DNA of 27,086 nucleotides. Origin: Planctomycetota bacterium. Lineage in GTDB: Bacteria; Planctomycetota; PUPC01; JACPCR01. Made by a program: the position numbers and the translations under genes. Below the pieces are notes generated by a model that saw only the letters and a program-made list of their open reading frames with translations, ran no database searches and had not been told where the DNA came from. The stretch covers positions 1 to 27,086 of the forward strand of contig JASLXP010001060.1 of NCBI GenBank assembly GCA_030740295.1, written 5' to 3'. Numbering within the stretch: the first letter of the stretch is position 1; each line of letters begins with the position of its first letter. Below, in pieces: positions 16,327-25,414 of this stretch.

Positions 16327-19300
16327 ATGATCTCGTGCACCTTGAATCTGTTTCGTTTGCCACTCCTTCTATGGGTGGCTTTCGTTGGACTGCTGCACGC
16401 TGAAAACGCTCCGCTCACCTTTGAGGTCCGCAACAGCCGGTGGGAGCGGTTTCGCGAAGCAGTTCATCTGACGCTGACGCCGCGGCAGGCTGAATCTATC
16501 AAAGGTCACCGTCTTGCCGAGATTGGGCCGAACGATGAAATCCTTGGCACAACGCTCCATTCTCTGGACGAGACCGACCCGAAACGGCCGGTGTTGTCGT
16601 GGCTTCCGCAGGGGATCACTTCGGCCGGCACGGTCCGGCGATTCGCGGCCGTGTCGAAGGGTGCCCCGGGCGCGCCTCAGGCCATCAGCGATCTGGTGCT
16701 TGAAGAAACGGAAACCCACATCACGGTCTTCAACACCTATTTCGCTGTCCGTCACCCCCGGCGAGGTCACGGCGGATTTCCTGACCGGATCAGATTTCGT
16801 CTGTCCGGGAATGAGGAGTCTCGGCTGTCGTTCATCAACCGTCTGTATTCCCGTGAGCTTCGTCGAGTGTTTTCCGCGGAGCCTGACAAAGGAGCGACGG
16901 CCAGGGTGGTCTTTCAGAGCCCGACGCGCATCGTGGTCGAGTCGAGCAGCGGCTATATCTCGGGGGCCGATTATGCACCGGGGAATCCGCGAGCGGTCTA
17001 TCGTTATGTCTACTCCCCATCCTCACCGGTCGTCGAAGTCTCCTGTACGGCAACGAAAGAAGACGACACTTTCTGGAACGAGATCCATTTCCTCCAGCCC
17101 TCTCGTAGCGACCTTCACTACACCCGTTTCATCGTCGGCGAACCGGGCAAGGTATTCCCGATGCAGCGGCCCGGTACGAAGAGCCGGGCACACAGTGGCC
17201 GGCACTGGGCCCTCATGGCCACAGAGCAGGACGCCATCGGAGTCGGGCCAAGCGGCGTCTGCTGGGACGCTTCCGATGAATACGTCTACTACGTGGACAC
17301 TCGTTCCACGAAATGGAAGGCGCGCACGATTTCTTTCAGAGGTCTGCTCTACGTGGGGCCCGCGGTTGAAGACTTCTCATGGTTTTCCCGCTGGCTCGGG
17401 TCTGACAGAGATCAGAAGGTAACGCTGAGTGCTCCTTCCTTCGTGGCCGCCGAACCCGAGAATGACAAACCACTCACTGGCGCGCACGAGTTGGCAGATG
17501 AAGCTTTGCAGATCGTCTTTGCCGATGCTTCCGCTGGCTTCGCTTGCATGGGCATTGAGAATCGTCTCGGCGCCGGGGCACGCTTCGTTTTTCCCCATGA
17601 TGGTTCGCCCGGTCTCTGGAAAATCGAATTCCGGGCGCCGTACGAAAAGCAGGCAAAGAATGAGGGAGGCCGAGAGTTGCCCGGCATCTTGCTCGACAAC
17701 AGGTCAGACTCGGTCCGCCGGGCCGAAATACGTCAGACCCCCGAAGCCCGGATTCTTAGGTTGACCTGGAAGAACCTCGACTTGCCGGACGAGCCCGATG
17801 CGGTCGATGTGACCGCCGAAATAAAACTGTTTTCCCGCGTGGGGAGAAGCGAGTGGCGACTCTCCGTTGCCAACAGGAGCAAACGCCTTGGGCTCTGGCA
17901 GACGCACTTTCCCCTGCTCAGCACTGTCTCTCGCAGAGGATCCGGGGACATGTTGCTTCCCACCGGGAATTGGGGCGGCGTACTTGTCAGAGGCCACAAG
18001 GGAGCATTCACCGGGCGTTATCCGTCCGGCCAATGCCCGGTCCAGTTCATGGCTTTCATTCGTGGAAGGAAAGGGCTTTATTTTGGCGCGCACGATGGCG
18101 CGGCGCGAACGAAGGAACTGGTCATTACTCAGAACCAGGACGCGGCCGTTGTGACCTGCGCCGAGGATATGGGCGTGCCCGGTTCGACCGTGGCATCTCC
18201 TTTCGCGGTGGTCTTGCAGGCTTTTGAAGGTGACTGGTGGGACGCGGCCAGGATCTATCGGACCTGGGCCGTGCAACAGACCTGGACCGGTAAAGGTTGG
18301 ATCAGAGAGAGGAAGGATATACCGAGCCGATTTCTCGAACTGGGCCTGTGGATGCTGGGCGGCGGCATGCCTCAAGACGTACGGAAGTGGATGATTCAGG
18401 CCGAAGAGCTCTTCCCCGTGCCGGTCGGTCTGCACTGGTACAGTTGGCACAAGATTCCTTTCGATCACAGCTACCCCGAATACTTCCCCACGAAGCCGGA
18501 TTTCGACAAAGTGGTCCGCGAACTGGTGGGTCGAGGACAAGTGATGATGCCGTACATCAATGGCCGGCTCTGGGACCGAGACATCCCAAGCTTCAGCACG
18601 GGCATCAAGGGCGCAGCCAAACAGCGGAACGGTGAGCCCTACACCGAAATCTACGGGTCGAAGAGGCGCCTCTCACCCATGTGCCCGGTCACAAAGCTCT
18701 GGCAGGACAAAGTAAACGAGATCATCCACGGTCTCATCCAAGAGTGTGGTGTGAATGCGGTTTACCTCGACCAGATCGGAGCTGCTCGGCCCCGCCTCTG
18801 CTTCGACCCATCACATGGGCATCCGCTCGGCGGAGGACGGCACTGGGTTGACGGCTATCGCAAGATGCTCGACCGCGTCAAGGCGCAAGGCGTGGCAAGC
18901 AACGTGGCTTTTACAACCGAGAACACGGCCGAGCCTTACATGGACAATATCGACGGCTTCCTGGCCTGGAGCCCTCGTTACGAGCGCGATGTGCCGCTGC
19001 TGCCCGCGGTTTATTCCGGCTACACGATTTATTTCACCAGCCCGCAGGATTCCAAGGATGACCTCGATTCGTTCGTGATGGCCCAAGGGCGCGATTTCCT
19101 GTGGGGATGCCAGCTCGGCTGGAACGGAACGTGGATTCTTGAAGACCGGCACCGGGCCAAAGCTGAGTTCCTCGGCCAGCTCTGCCAGTATCGTCTCGCG
19201 GCCAGAGAGTTCCTCATCTATGGACAGTTGCTCGACGAGGTACGTCCCACGCACCCCGTTCCCCATCGAACGGCAGTGTGGTACCGACGCACTCGCCACA

Positions 19301-20895
19301 CGGCGACACTGCCGGCAGTCATGGGCACGCTCTGGCGCGCCGGGGACGGGTCGCTTGCTGTTTTCATGGTCAACTGCGACAGCGAACCGCACGAGTTCAC
19401 CTACACCATCGATACAAAGCGTTGGGCGCCCAACGACAACAGGCCAAACGGATGGCTGTGTTCGCGACTGACGGCTGAAGGTCCCTCTCCGTGGAAAGTG
19501 GCCGGCACGGATCAGGTGGAGCGATCTGAGATCCTCGCGGGTCACGAAGTGCGTGCGGTTGTGCTTCGCCCTGCCGGCCAGATTGAGGAAGCGGTCAAAC
19601 AGGCGCAGCGTCTCGTCAAGGCCCGACCCGCCGATTCACCGCTCGGCGCCGCTGCCCGGGAGTTTCTCTTTCACAGAACTGCCCGGGAACTGGGACTCGA
19701 TATTACAGTTCCCGCTCCTGTTCTCACCGTTGCGGCCGGAGAACCGGCAGAGCCAATCCTGAATATCCGGAGTCTCTCGAAGGAAGCGCGATCACTGGCG
19801 GTCACCTGGGCCGATGGGCGGGTGACGTCTCATGTGGTGGCCCCAGGCAAGTCTCTCGAAGTGCGGCACGTCTTCTGGCCGGCCGAAGGTCAGAGGCCTT
19901 GGAGCGACGGCGGAGTCAGCGTTTCATTGGGCGGCCAGACACACAAGCTGCCGCTGTACGTCCGACGAGTGCCAACGGTGAGTGTCACGTTGGGAACGGT
20001 GCCGGACATCCGGGGCGGTGAGAGTTTCCTGCTCCCGGTCGAGGTGCGCAACAACAGCCGGACAACTCGTCGTGGCGCGCTCGAACTGGCAACGCCCCCC
20101 GGATGGAAGGTTGAACCAGGCTCGCGTCTCGCGGTGGACAAACTTCCGCCAGGCGGCCGATACGATTTCCTGCTCAAGTGCGCCCCGCCACCCACGGCCA
20201 CGCAGAAGATCGGTCAGCTTACACTGCGTTTCATCGAGCATACCGTTACCACCCGCGTGACAGTGCTCAAAGCCCGTCCATCCATCGACTGCATCCGGCT
20301 CCTCGAGCCGCCCGCCATCGACGGCAAACTCGATGAGTGGGCAAATCTGCGCGCCTTCGAACTGGGAGTCGACGCCGACAGCGTTAAGATCAAACAACAC
20401 GGGGGCCCGTCTGATTGTTCAGCGAAAATCAGAATGGCCTGGGACAAAGACCACTTCTACCTGGCCGCGGAGGTCACGGACAATAAGCACCACCAGAAAG
20501 AGAGCGGGTTCCAATGCTGGAGCGGGGACTGTATTCAACTCGCCTTCCGCGCCGGGCCCCCAGGAAGATCGCACGGCTTCGACGGCACCGAGTTCGAGGT
20601 GGGCCTCACCCTTGCACCCGCTGGCCCGATGCTCTTCCAGTGGACGCCCGGAAGGCGCGCCCTTGATACCGGCAAGTTGGCCATCGTGCGCAAGGGAAAT
20701 ATCTCCCGCTACGAAGCGGCAGTGCTGTGGAGCGATCTCGGAGTGAGACCTGCCCTCCTTCCGGGCCCCGTGACCTGGTCCATCACAGTCAACGATAATG
20801 ATGGTGAAGGTTTCCGGGGTTGGCTCGAGTGGACGCCCGGAATCTGCGGCGGAAAGGACTCATCCGCTTTCGGCTGGCTCAGATTCAAGGAGTGA
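16327..20895 (+). CDS. Giant secreted DUF6259-type glycoside hydrolase-like protein with NEW3-like and CBM9-like domains
   Basis: This is a 1522-residue protein with a signal peptide (LPLLLWVAFVGLLHA-E, cut near residue 25). The first ~600 residues are beta-rich, as in supersandwich domains before glycosidase barrels. Residues ~660-930 look like a TIM barrel of DUF6259 type: LHWYSWHKIPFDHSYPEYFP, MMPYINGRLWD, VNAVYLDQIGA (D near 814) and FTTENTAEPYMDNIDGF (E near 865) are candidate catalytic segments. Residues ~1215-1300 resemble an NEW3-type linker domain (LLPVEVRNNSRTTRRGALEL). Residues ~1318-1520 resemble a CBM9-type domain (PAIDGKLDEWANL, AWDKDHFYLAAEVTDN). The ribosome site is weak. Substrate unknown; a large extracellular or periplasmic glycan hydrolase is the best guess. 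The gap 16180-16326 contains a short open frame I do not consider a gene. Confidence 0.82.
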   Translation: MISCTLNLFRLPLLLWVAFVGLLHAENAPLTFEVRNSRWERFREAVHLTLTPRQAESIKGHRLAEIGPNDEILGTTLHSLDETDPKRPVLSWLPQGITSAGTVRRFAAVSKGAPGAPQAISDLVLEETETHITVFNTYFAVRHPRRGHGGFPDRIRFRLSGNEESRLSFINRLYSRELRRVFSAEPDKGATARVVFQSPTRIVVESSSGYISGADYAPGNPRAVYRYVYSPSSPVVEVSCTATKEDDTFWNEIHFLQPSRSDLHYTRFIVGEPGKVFPMQRPGTKSRAHSGRHWALMATEQDAIGVGPSGVCWDASDEYVYYVDTRSTKWKARTISFRGLLYVGPAVEDFSWFSRWLGSDRDQKVTLSAPSFVAAEPENDKPLTGAHELADEALQIVFADASAGFACMGIENRLGAGARFVFPHDGSPGLWKIEFRAPYEKQAKNEGGRELPGILLDNRSDSVRRAEIRQTPEARILRLTWKNLDLPDEPDAVDVTAEIKLFSRVGRSEWRLSVANRSKRLGLWQTHFPLLSTVSRRGSGDMLLPTGNWGGVLVRGHKGAFTGRYPSGQCPVQFMAFIRGRKGLYFGAHDGAARTKELVITQNQDAAVVTCAEDMGVPGSTVASPFAVVLQAFEGDWWDAARIYRTWAVQQTWTGKGWIRERKDIPSRFLELGLWMLGGGMPQDVRKWMIQAEELFPVPVGLHWYSWHKIPFDHSYPEYFPTKPDFDKVVRELVGRGQVMMPYINGRLWDRDIPSFSTGIKGAAKQRNGEPYTEIYGSKRRLSPMCPVTKLWQDKVNEIIHGLIQECGVNAVYLDQIGAARPRLCFDPSHGHPLGGGRHWVDGYRKMLDRVKAQGVASNVAFTTENTAEPYMDNIDGFLAWSPRYERDVPLLPAVYSGYTIYFTSPQDSKDDLDSFVMAQGRDFLWGCQLGWNGTWILEDRHRAKAEFLGQLCQYRLAAREFLIYGQLLDEVRPTHPVPHRTAVWYRRTRHTATLPAVMGTLWRAGDGSLAVFMVNCDSEPHEFTYTIDTKRWAPNDNRPNGWLCSRLTAEGPSPWKVAGTDQVERSEILAGHEVRAVVLRPAGQIEEAVKQAQRLVKARPADSPLGAAAREFLFHRTARELGLDITVPAPVLTVAAGEPAEPILNIRSLSKEARSLAVTWADGRVTSHVVAPGKSLEVRHVFWPAEGQRPWSDGGVSVSLGGQTHKLPLYVRRVPTVSVTLGTVPDIRGGESFLLPVEVRNNSRTTRRGALELATPPGWKVEPGSRLAVDKLPPGGRYDFLLKCAPPPTATQKIGQLTLRFIEHTVTTRVTVLKARPSIDCIRLLEPPAIDGKLDEWANLRAFELGVDADSVKIKQHGGPSDCSAKIRMAWDKDHFYLAAEVTDNKHHQKESGFQCWSGDCIQLAFRAGPPGRSHGFDGTEFEVGLTLAPAGPMLFQWTPGRRALDTGKLAIVRKGNISRYEAAVLWSDLGVRPALLPGPVTWSITVNDNDGEGFRGWLEWTPGICGGKDSSAFGWLRFKE

Positions 20896-21113
20896 TGTCC
20901 GAGCATGTGGCCGCGTTCGGACTGGGATGGAGAACCTGAATGTAGAGACTGCTGCTCGCGGTCAGCTCCCGGACAGGGGAGAGGTCATCAGTGCCACCAG
21001 AAGACAAGATTTCCACCTCAGCTCAGCACGTTGCAGGAACGTGCGGAAGGTCTAACCTGAAAGGTCATGCTACTACGGCAGATTTCAGGCCCGATCCGAA
21101 TGGAAATTCAGAC

Positions 21114-21359
21114 ATGTCAGAACGTCAAGACTCGATAATCGAACGCATGAAGAAGATGCCTCTGTGGCAGTGGGGGTGCTGTTTTATCTTTGGTGCCATG
21201 TTCTCCAATATGGCGGCCGTGCTCATGATCCAATCAGGGAAAATGCGTCGAGCGCAGGAGAAGGCGACGCAGTTGGGGGTTGCCTGCGCGGGCGGATTAC
21301 TCTTGCTTTTTGGCATCGTTCTGATTGTCATGCATTTCGTAAAGCGCCGGAAGGATTAG
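21114..21359 (+). CDS. Small two-helix membrane protein
   Basis: This 81-residue protein has two hydrophobic segments, about residues 17-40 (WQWGCCFIFGAMFSNMAAVL...) and 54-76 (LGVACAGGLLLLFGIVLIVM...). A basic turn (KMRR) separates them and a basic tail (KRRKD) follows. The frame is open further upstream, but ATG 21114 gives the compact membrane protein; only a weak GGAAA precedes it. The alternation of charged and hydrophobic parts supports a real gene. I do not recognise the family. It follows the DUF6259 gene after 218 bases with no visible terminator. Confidence 0.6.
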   Translation: MSERQDSIIERMKKMPLWQWGCCFIFGAMFSNMAAVLMIQSGKMRRAQEKATQLGVACAGGLLLLFGIVLIVMHFVKRRKD

Positions 21360-21524
21360 CACGGATTTCTGCACATCCTCCCCTGGGCCGCTCTGAGTTT
21401 CCTGTTCTCTTCTGCTGCACCTCCGCCGAGGAGGACCGTGTACGCCGGGAAGGCGGCAATGTACTGTCGGAATCGGGGTATGCACTTGACCCAGGTAAGG
21501 ACTACATGTTGTGTCGGGCCAAGA

Positions 21525-21604
21525 GCCCCGAAGGGACTTAGGCGAGTAGCCCCGGGTTTCAACCCGGGGAGGAGTAGCATAGTCACAGCTAACCCCGGTG
21601 GGGT
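21525..21604. repeat. Hairpin repeat unit, related to 279-465
   Basis: The unit has the same order as the arms of the left-flank element: mini-hairpin (21525-21537), AGGCGAGTAG linker, then CCCCGGG-TTTCAA-CCCGGGG (21550-21569). A further trinucleotide-loop hairpin, ACCCC-GGT-GGGGT (21592-21604), follows. The stem base pair that is A-T and T-A in the left-flank copies is G-C here. It sits in the 336-base gap between the small membrane protein and the converging GH36 fragment; the rest of that gap holds nothing I recognise. Confidence 0.85.
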
Positions 21605-21695
21605 GACGGCGGCTTTAGCAAGCTTTACCCCGTGCGGGCGGACACTCGGGAGATCCCGATTATGCCTGGCTTCTCGTGTGGATCCCGGAAACAGC

Positions 21696-23057
21696 CTACG
21701 CCTTTTCCAACAGACCGTAACCACTGACTGGAATGGGCACGGCATGGGCGCCCGCGCTCAGCGTGGCTTCCTGTTCACCTGCGTCTTTACCCGTGCAGGT
21801 GGTCGTTCGCAGATGGTACTTACCGAGACCCCCTGCGCAGTTGAGTACCACACTCTCATTGTATGTGCCGTTCACGAGCAGGATTGTATCCGGTACTTTT
21901 TCCGAAATGCGTGCGACTGCATCACCATAGAACGCAACCAACAACTTGGCGCTTGTCTCGGCCAGCACCAGCGGAAATGAGTCTTGCGGAGCGGTCGCAG
22001 TCAGTTCACCGTCCAGAATCACGTCACGATGTTCTGACCAGAACTTGAGATACGTGCGAATGACTGCTCTGTGATCCGCCGCGATGTCATGGAGCCTGAC
22101 CGAGATCTGGGGCACAGAGAAAAGTGTGTGTATCAAGTGCATTGCTGCACTCTCGACCGGTTCCTCCGGACTCCACGCAATCATGTCTGCGTGCGCCGGC
22201 GTCTTGCCGGCCGTCAGACGGATGTCGAGTACCCGCTGACGATTGTCCGCATAACAGTAGCCACAATCGATCGCTCGCATCATGGTCGCATGCTTGAGCA
22301 TGTGCGGCCCATTGTAGCGCTGTCGGAACTCGATCATGGCCTCCGGATTGATCGTCCTCATCGCGGCCGCCGCCTCGCCCAGCATCCGGTCTGCGCCCTC
22401 GGGAAGCGACTTGCAGTCACGCTCGTCATTCTCCGGTTCATCTTCCGGCACTCTCCCAAGCGATCCGATGAAGTCGATCTTGAAACCGTCCACATCATAC
22501 TTGGTCATGATGTCGCGGTAGAAGTTGACCGCGTGCGCGCGCGTCTCCGGATACCTGAAGTCCATCCGCCGCTTGCCCGCCTTGCCGACGACCAGCGATC
22601 TGTCTTTGAGCGAGTCCACGACGATCGAGGGAGACGTCCAAAGCAGGATCTTCATACCCAGGTCGTGCACCTTCTGAACCATCCCGGCGAGGTCGGGGAA
22701 TTTGTCTGTATTGACTCCTTCATACCCGCCCCAACCGGCATCAACGAGAATGCCTTTCATGCCGAGCTCCGCCGCGACCTCCGCTTCCTTCTCGATAACG
22801 TCCTGCGTCATCTGGCCGTGATAGCTGTACCAGGACGAATAGAATGGCTGGCGCGCATCATCAGGAATATAGGCCGGCTTGCAGTTGTCGACCTCCTGCC
22901 ACCATTCTGCCACGTCGACCAACGTCTTCTGGTAGCTCACGCGCCGCTGATCGATGCGAAGGATGACTGAATACTCGTTGATTGCGTCCCATGGTTCACA
23001 GAACAGCCTTACCGTGCAATCCGGCCAGCCTTCTTCTCCGATGCCAACCCCGATGCC
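21696..23057 (-). pseudogene. GH36-like alpha-galactosidase, 5'-truncated
   Basis: About 454 residues of a GH36/melibiase-type enzyme are present. YSSWYSYHGQMTQDVIEKEA and GILVDAGWGGYEG begin the barrel, YDVDGFKIDFIG holds the likely nucleophile Asp (codon 22473-22475), and IDCGYCYADNRQ holds the likely acid/base Asp (codon about 22245-22247). The C-terminal beta domain is intact to the stop. The N-terminal beta-sandwich is mostly missing: family-like sequence starts at GIGVGIGEEGWPDC, near 23057. Upstream, the frame stays open to 23426, but that part is only the antisense of the DUF4838 gene and is not GH36. No ribosome site or plausible start is seen at the junction. A chimeric protein might be made, but I treat it as a truncated gene. 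The catalytic barrel itself shows no internal break. Confidence 0.75.
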
Positions 23058-23066
23058 AGGGACATC

Positions 23067-25280
23067 GTGCTGGTAAAGAAAGGGAAAGCGCGGGCGACCA
23101 TCTACCACACACTCGGGGCCGAAGCTCCCGCTGGGGAGACGAAAAGTAAACCCGAACGAGCTCAACTCCGAGCAGCAGTGGAGGACCTCGCACTCTACCT
23201 CGGCAAGATGTCCGGCGCGACGATCGAGATCGTGGCAGGAGCGCCACCGGCGAAGCCGAAGAGCCTGCCTATCCTCATCGGCGAGCTTGGCGAGAAACGG
23301 TTCGGCGCGCCAGAAGTGAAATCTCCATTCAAGCAGGCTATTCGGGTCGTGGTATCCAAGAGGGCCATCGCCCTCATCGGTGAAAGCGACGTAGCGACCA
23401 GCGACGCGGTCTATGAGGTACTGCACCGGCTGGGCTGCCGGTGGTACCTGCCTGGCGAGATGGGCGAAGAGATACCGACCTCAGTGAACATCTCCCTCCC
23501 TGAAATGGATATCTCTAAAGCTCCGCCCACCATCTACCGGAACATCTGGTACGCGAGTGTGGCGTACAAACGGCGCAACCGGCTCGGCGGCATCCTCTTC
23601 AACTCGGCCCACGCGCTGGAAGGCTACATCACAAAGGAACAGCGCGAACAGCATCCGGACTGGAACGCGGAGTTCAGTGGCAAACGCTCGCCGGCGCACG
23701 GCCGCATCTGCTGGGGGAATCCGGAGGTCGCCAAAGCCGTCGCCGACGCGATCATCAAGAAACTCGACGAGAAGTACATCTCGAGCATTAGCCTGTCGCC
23801 GCACGACGGCATGACCTTCTGCCAGTGCAAGAAGTGCAAGGCACTGGATACCGGCGACTGGGATCCAGGCCCGGGACAGATGTCCATTACGGACCGGTAT
23901 ATCCACTTCTGCAATCAGATTGCCGAGCGGGTGACCGCCAAGCACCCGAACGTGATTCTCCCGGCCCTTGCCTACGAACAGTACACTCGAGCGCCGACCC
24001 GCGAGAAACCCCATCCGAATCTAATCTTTATGATCGCGCCGATCCTCTACTGCCGCGCGCATTCCATGACCGATCCGACGTGTCGTTCTCGCACGCGGCT
24101 GAAAGGCATCGTCGAGGGTTGGGGGAAGGTGAGCCAGAGGATGGCGATCGATGACTACGCCTACAACCTCGCCGAAGTCTCCTGCCCATTTCCCCTGATC
24201 AGCAAGTGGAGCGGCGATCTGCCAATCTACTATGAGAACCACATGAAGCTGTTCAAGACGGAGACCATGCCGACCTTCGCGTCATCCCTGCCTGGCCTGT
24301 ATCTGGGAGTCAGGATGTCGTGGTATCCGGAGAGCAAGCCAGAGGAGATCCTGGACGAGTTCTTCACGCGTTTCTATGGGTCCGTGGTCGAGCCGATGCG
24401 CAGATACTGGTACACCATGGACGATGCCTGGAAGAACACCCCGGAGCACGCCGGGGCCCAGTTCGGGCACGGGCGTCGCTTCACTCCGGAGGTCATGAAG
24501 GCCGGTCGAGCCGCGTTGGATGAGGCCCTCGCGACGGCCGAGACAGTCCTCGAGTATCGGCGTGTCAAACTCGCTGACGATTCGTTCACCCAGTTCGAGC
24601 TCTATATGAAGATGCTCCGGACCTACCACGCAGGCCAATGGACCTACCTCCAGATGCAGGGGGAGCAGTGGATGGGCACCTGGAAATCCCTCGAGCAGGA
24701 ATACAGTAAAGAGAGCGCCTTCAGCTTCTATGGGGCCCGATACTTCAATCGGCTCAGCCGCCTCATCTACAAGGACGCGACGCGTGTCGCCAGGGATTTC
24801 AAGATCCTGGTCAGGCCCATGCGGAAGTGGAGGCTCAAACCGGACCCGGATCAGAAGGGCAAAGAGGAAGGCTGGAGCAAGGCCGATTTCGACGACAAGG
24901 ACTGGAAGGAACAGGACCCCTGCGTCCAGACCTGGTCAGCTATCGACATGTTCGGCTACTTCGGAGACGCCTGGTATCGGGCGAAGGCTAAGGTACCCGC
25001 CGTTCCAGCCGGCAAGAAGGTCTTCCTCTGGATCGGTGGCGTGGACAGCACGTGCAAGCTCTTTCTCAACGGCAAGCACATCTCCTACGTCAATCAGAAA
25101 GGCGAGGCCGCGGAGCAATTCCGGGGCTACGCGTACCCCGCTTCGTTCGACATCACTTCCGCAGTAAAGGCCAACGCTGAGAACCAGATCACGATGCTCT
25201 GTAACCGGAATTTCGGGTGGATAAATGAGATCGGTACGGGCGGCCTCCTGGGACCTGTCGTTATCTACGCGGAGAAGTGA
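23067..25280 (+). CDS. DUF4838 protein, signal peptide lost (paralogue of 6119-8410)
   Basis: This 737-residue protein has the same architecture as the other DUF4838 gene: a GH67-N-like domain (AAVEDLALYLGKMSGATIEI, YEVLHRLGCRWYLPGEMG), a DUF4838 core with the C-x-C-x2-C motif (C252, C254, C257 in TFCQCKKC), and a C-terminal GH2-like jelly roll (WYRAKAKVP, VFLWIGGVDSTCKLFLNGK). The reading ARDIVLVKKGKARATIY at the junction aligns with ADLQLVEKEKVHAVIV, the start of the mature part of the first paralogue, so the sequence begins almost exactly where the signal peptide would end. The first usable start is GTG 23067, with no clear ribosome site. The 5' end and promoter were apparently lost at the same breakpoint that truncates the divergent GH36 gene. 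It may be silent or cytoplasmic. Confidence 0.82.
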   Translation: MLVKKGKARATIYHTLGAEAPAGETKSKPERAQLRAAVEDLALYLGKMSGATIEIVAGAPPAKPKSLPILIGELGEKRFGAPEVKSPFKQAIRVVVSKRAIALIGESDVATSDAVYEVLHRLGCRWYLPGEMGEEIPTSVNISLPEMDISKAPPTIYRNIWYASVAYKRRNRLGGILFNSAHALEGYITKEQREQHPDWNAEFSGKRSPAHGRICWGNPEVAKAVADAIIKKLDEKYISSISLSPHDGMTFCQCKKCKALDTGDWDPGPGQMSITDRYIHFCNQIAERVTAKHPNVILPALAYEQYTRAPTREKPHPNLIFMIAPILYCRAHSMTDPTCRSRTRLKGIVEGWGKVSQRMAIDDYAYNLAEVSCPFPLISKWSGDLPIYYENHMKLFKTETMPTFASSLPGLYLGVRMSWYPESKPEEILDEFFTRFYGSVVEPMRRYWYTMDDAWKNTPEHAGAQFGHGRRFTPEVMKAGRAALDEALATAETVLEYRRVKLADDSFTQFELYMKMLRTYHAGQWTYLQMQGEQWMGTWKSLEQEYSKESAFSFYGARYFNRLSRLIYKDATRVARDFKILVRPMRKWRLKPDPDQKGKEEGWSKADFDDKDWKEQDPCVQTWSAIDMFGYFGDAWYRAKAKVPAVPAGKKVFLWIGGVDSTCKLFLNGKHISYVNQKGEAAEQFRGYAYPASFDITSAVKANAENQITMLCNRNFGWINEIGTGGLLGPVVIYAEK

Positions 25281-25414
25281 GGCGCCATCCATGAGGGGGG
25301 AGTCCCATCCTTTTCCCGTTGATTGTGTTCGATGCGATTACTGGTAATCCTATCATGGCAGCACGAGCGAAGTCTTCCGGACGGACACCTACATCAGAGC
25401 GCAGGAGGTTCAGT

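Noticed and set aside
16167..16403. 78-codon plus-strand frame in the leader of the DUF6259 gene
   Set aside because: It overlaps the GH4 remnant and the DUF6259 signal peptide in another frame; no ribosome site or recognisable motif.
22071..22970. 299-codon open frame on the plus strand
   Set aside because: Antisense to the GH36 barrel; composition rich in Arg and His and no recognisable domain.
23058..23426. N-terminal extension of the GH36 frame
   Set aside because: This part is the antisense of conserved DUF4838 sequence, so it is not a genuine GH36 N-terminus.
25319..25414. Upstream start for the GH4 gene
   Set aside because: The extension is not GH4-like, while ATG 25415 has a strong AGGAGG and begins at the conserved NAD-binding strand.
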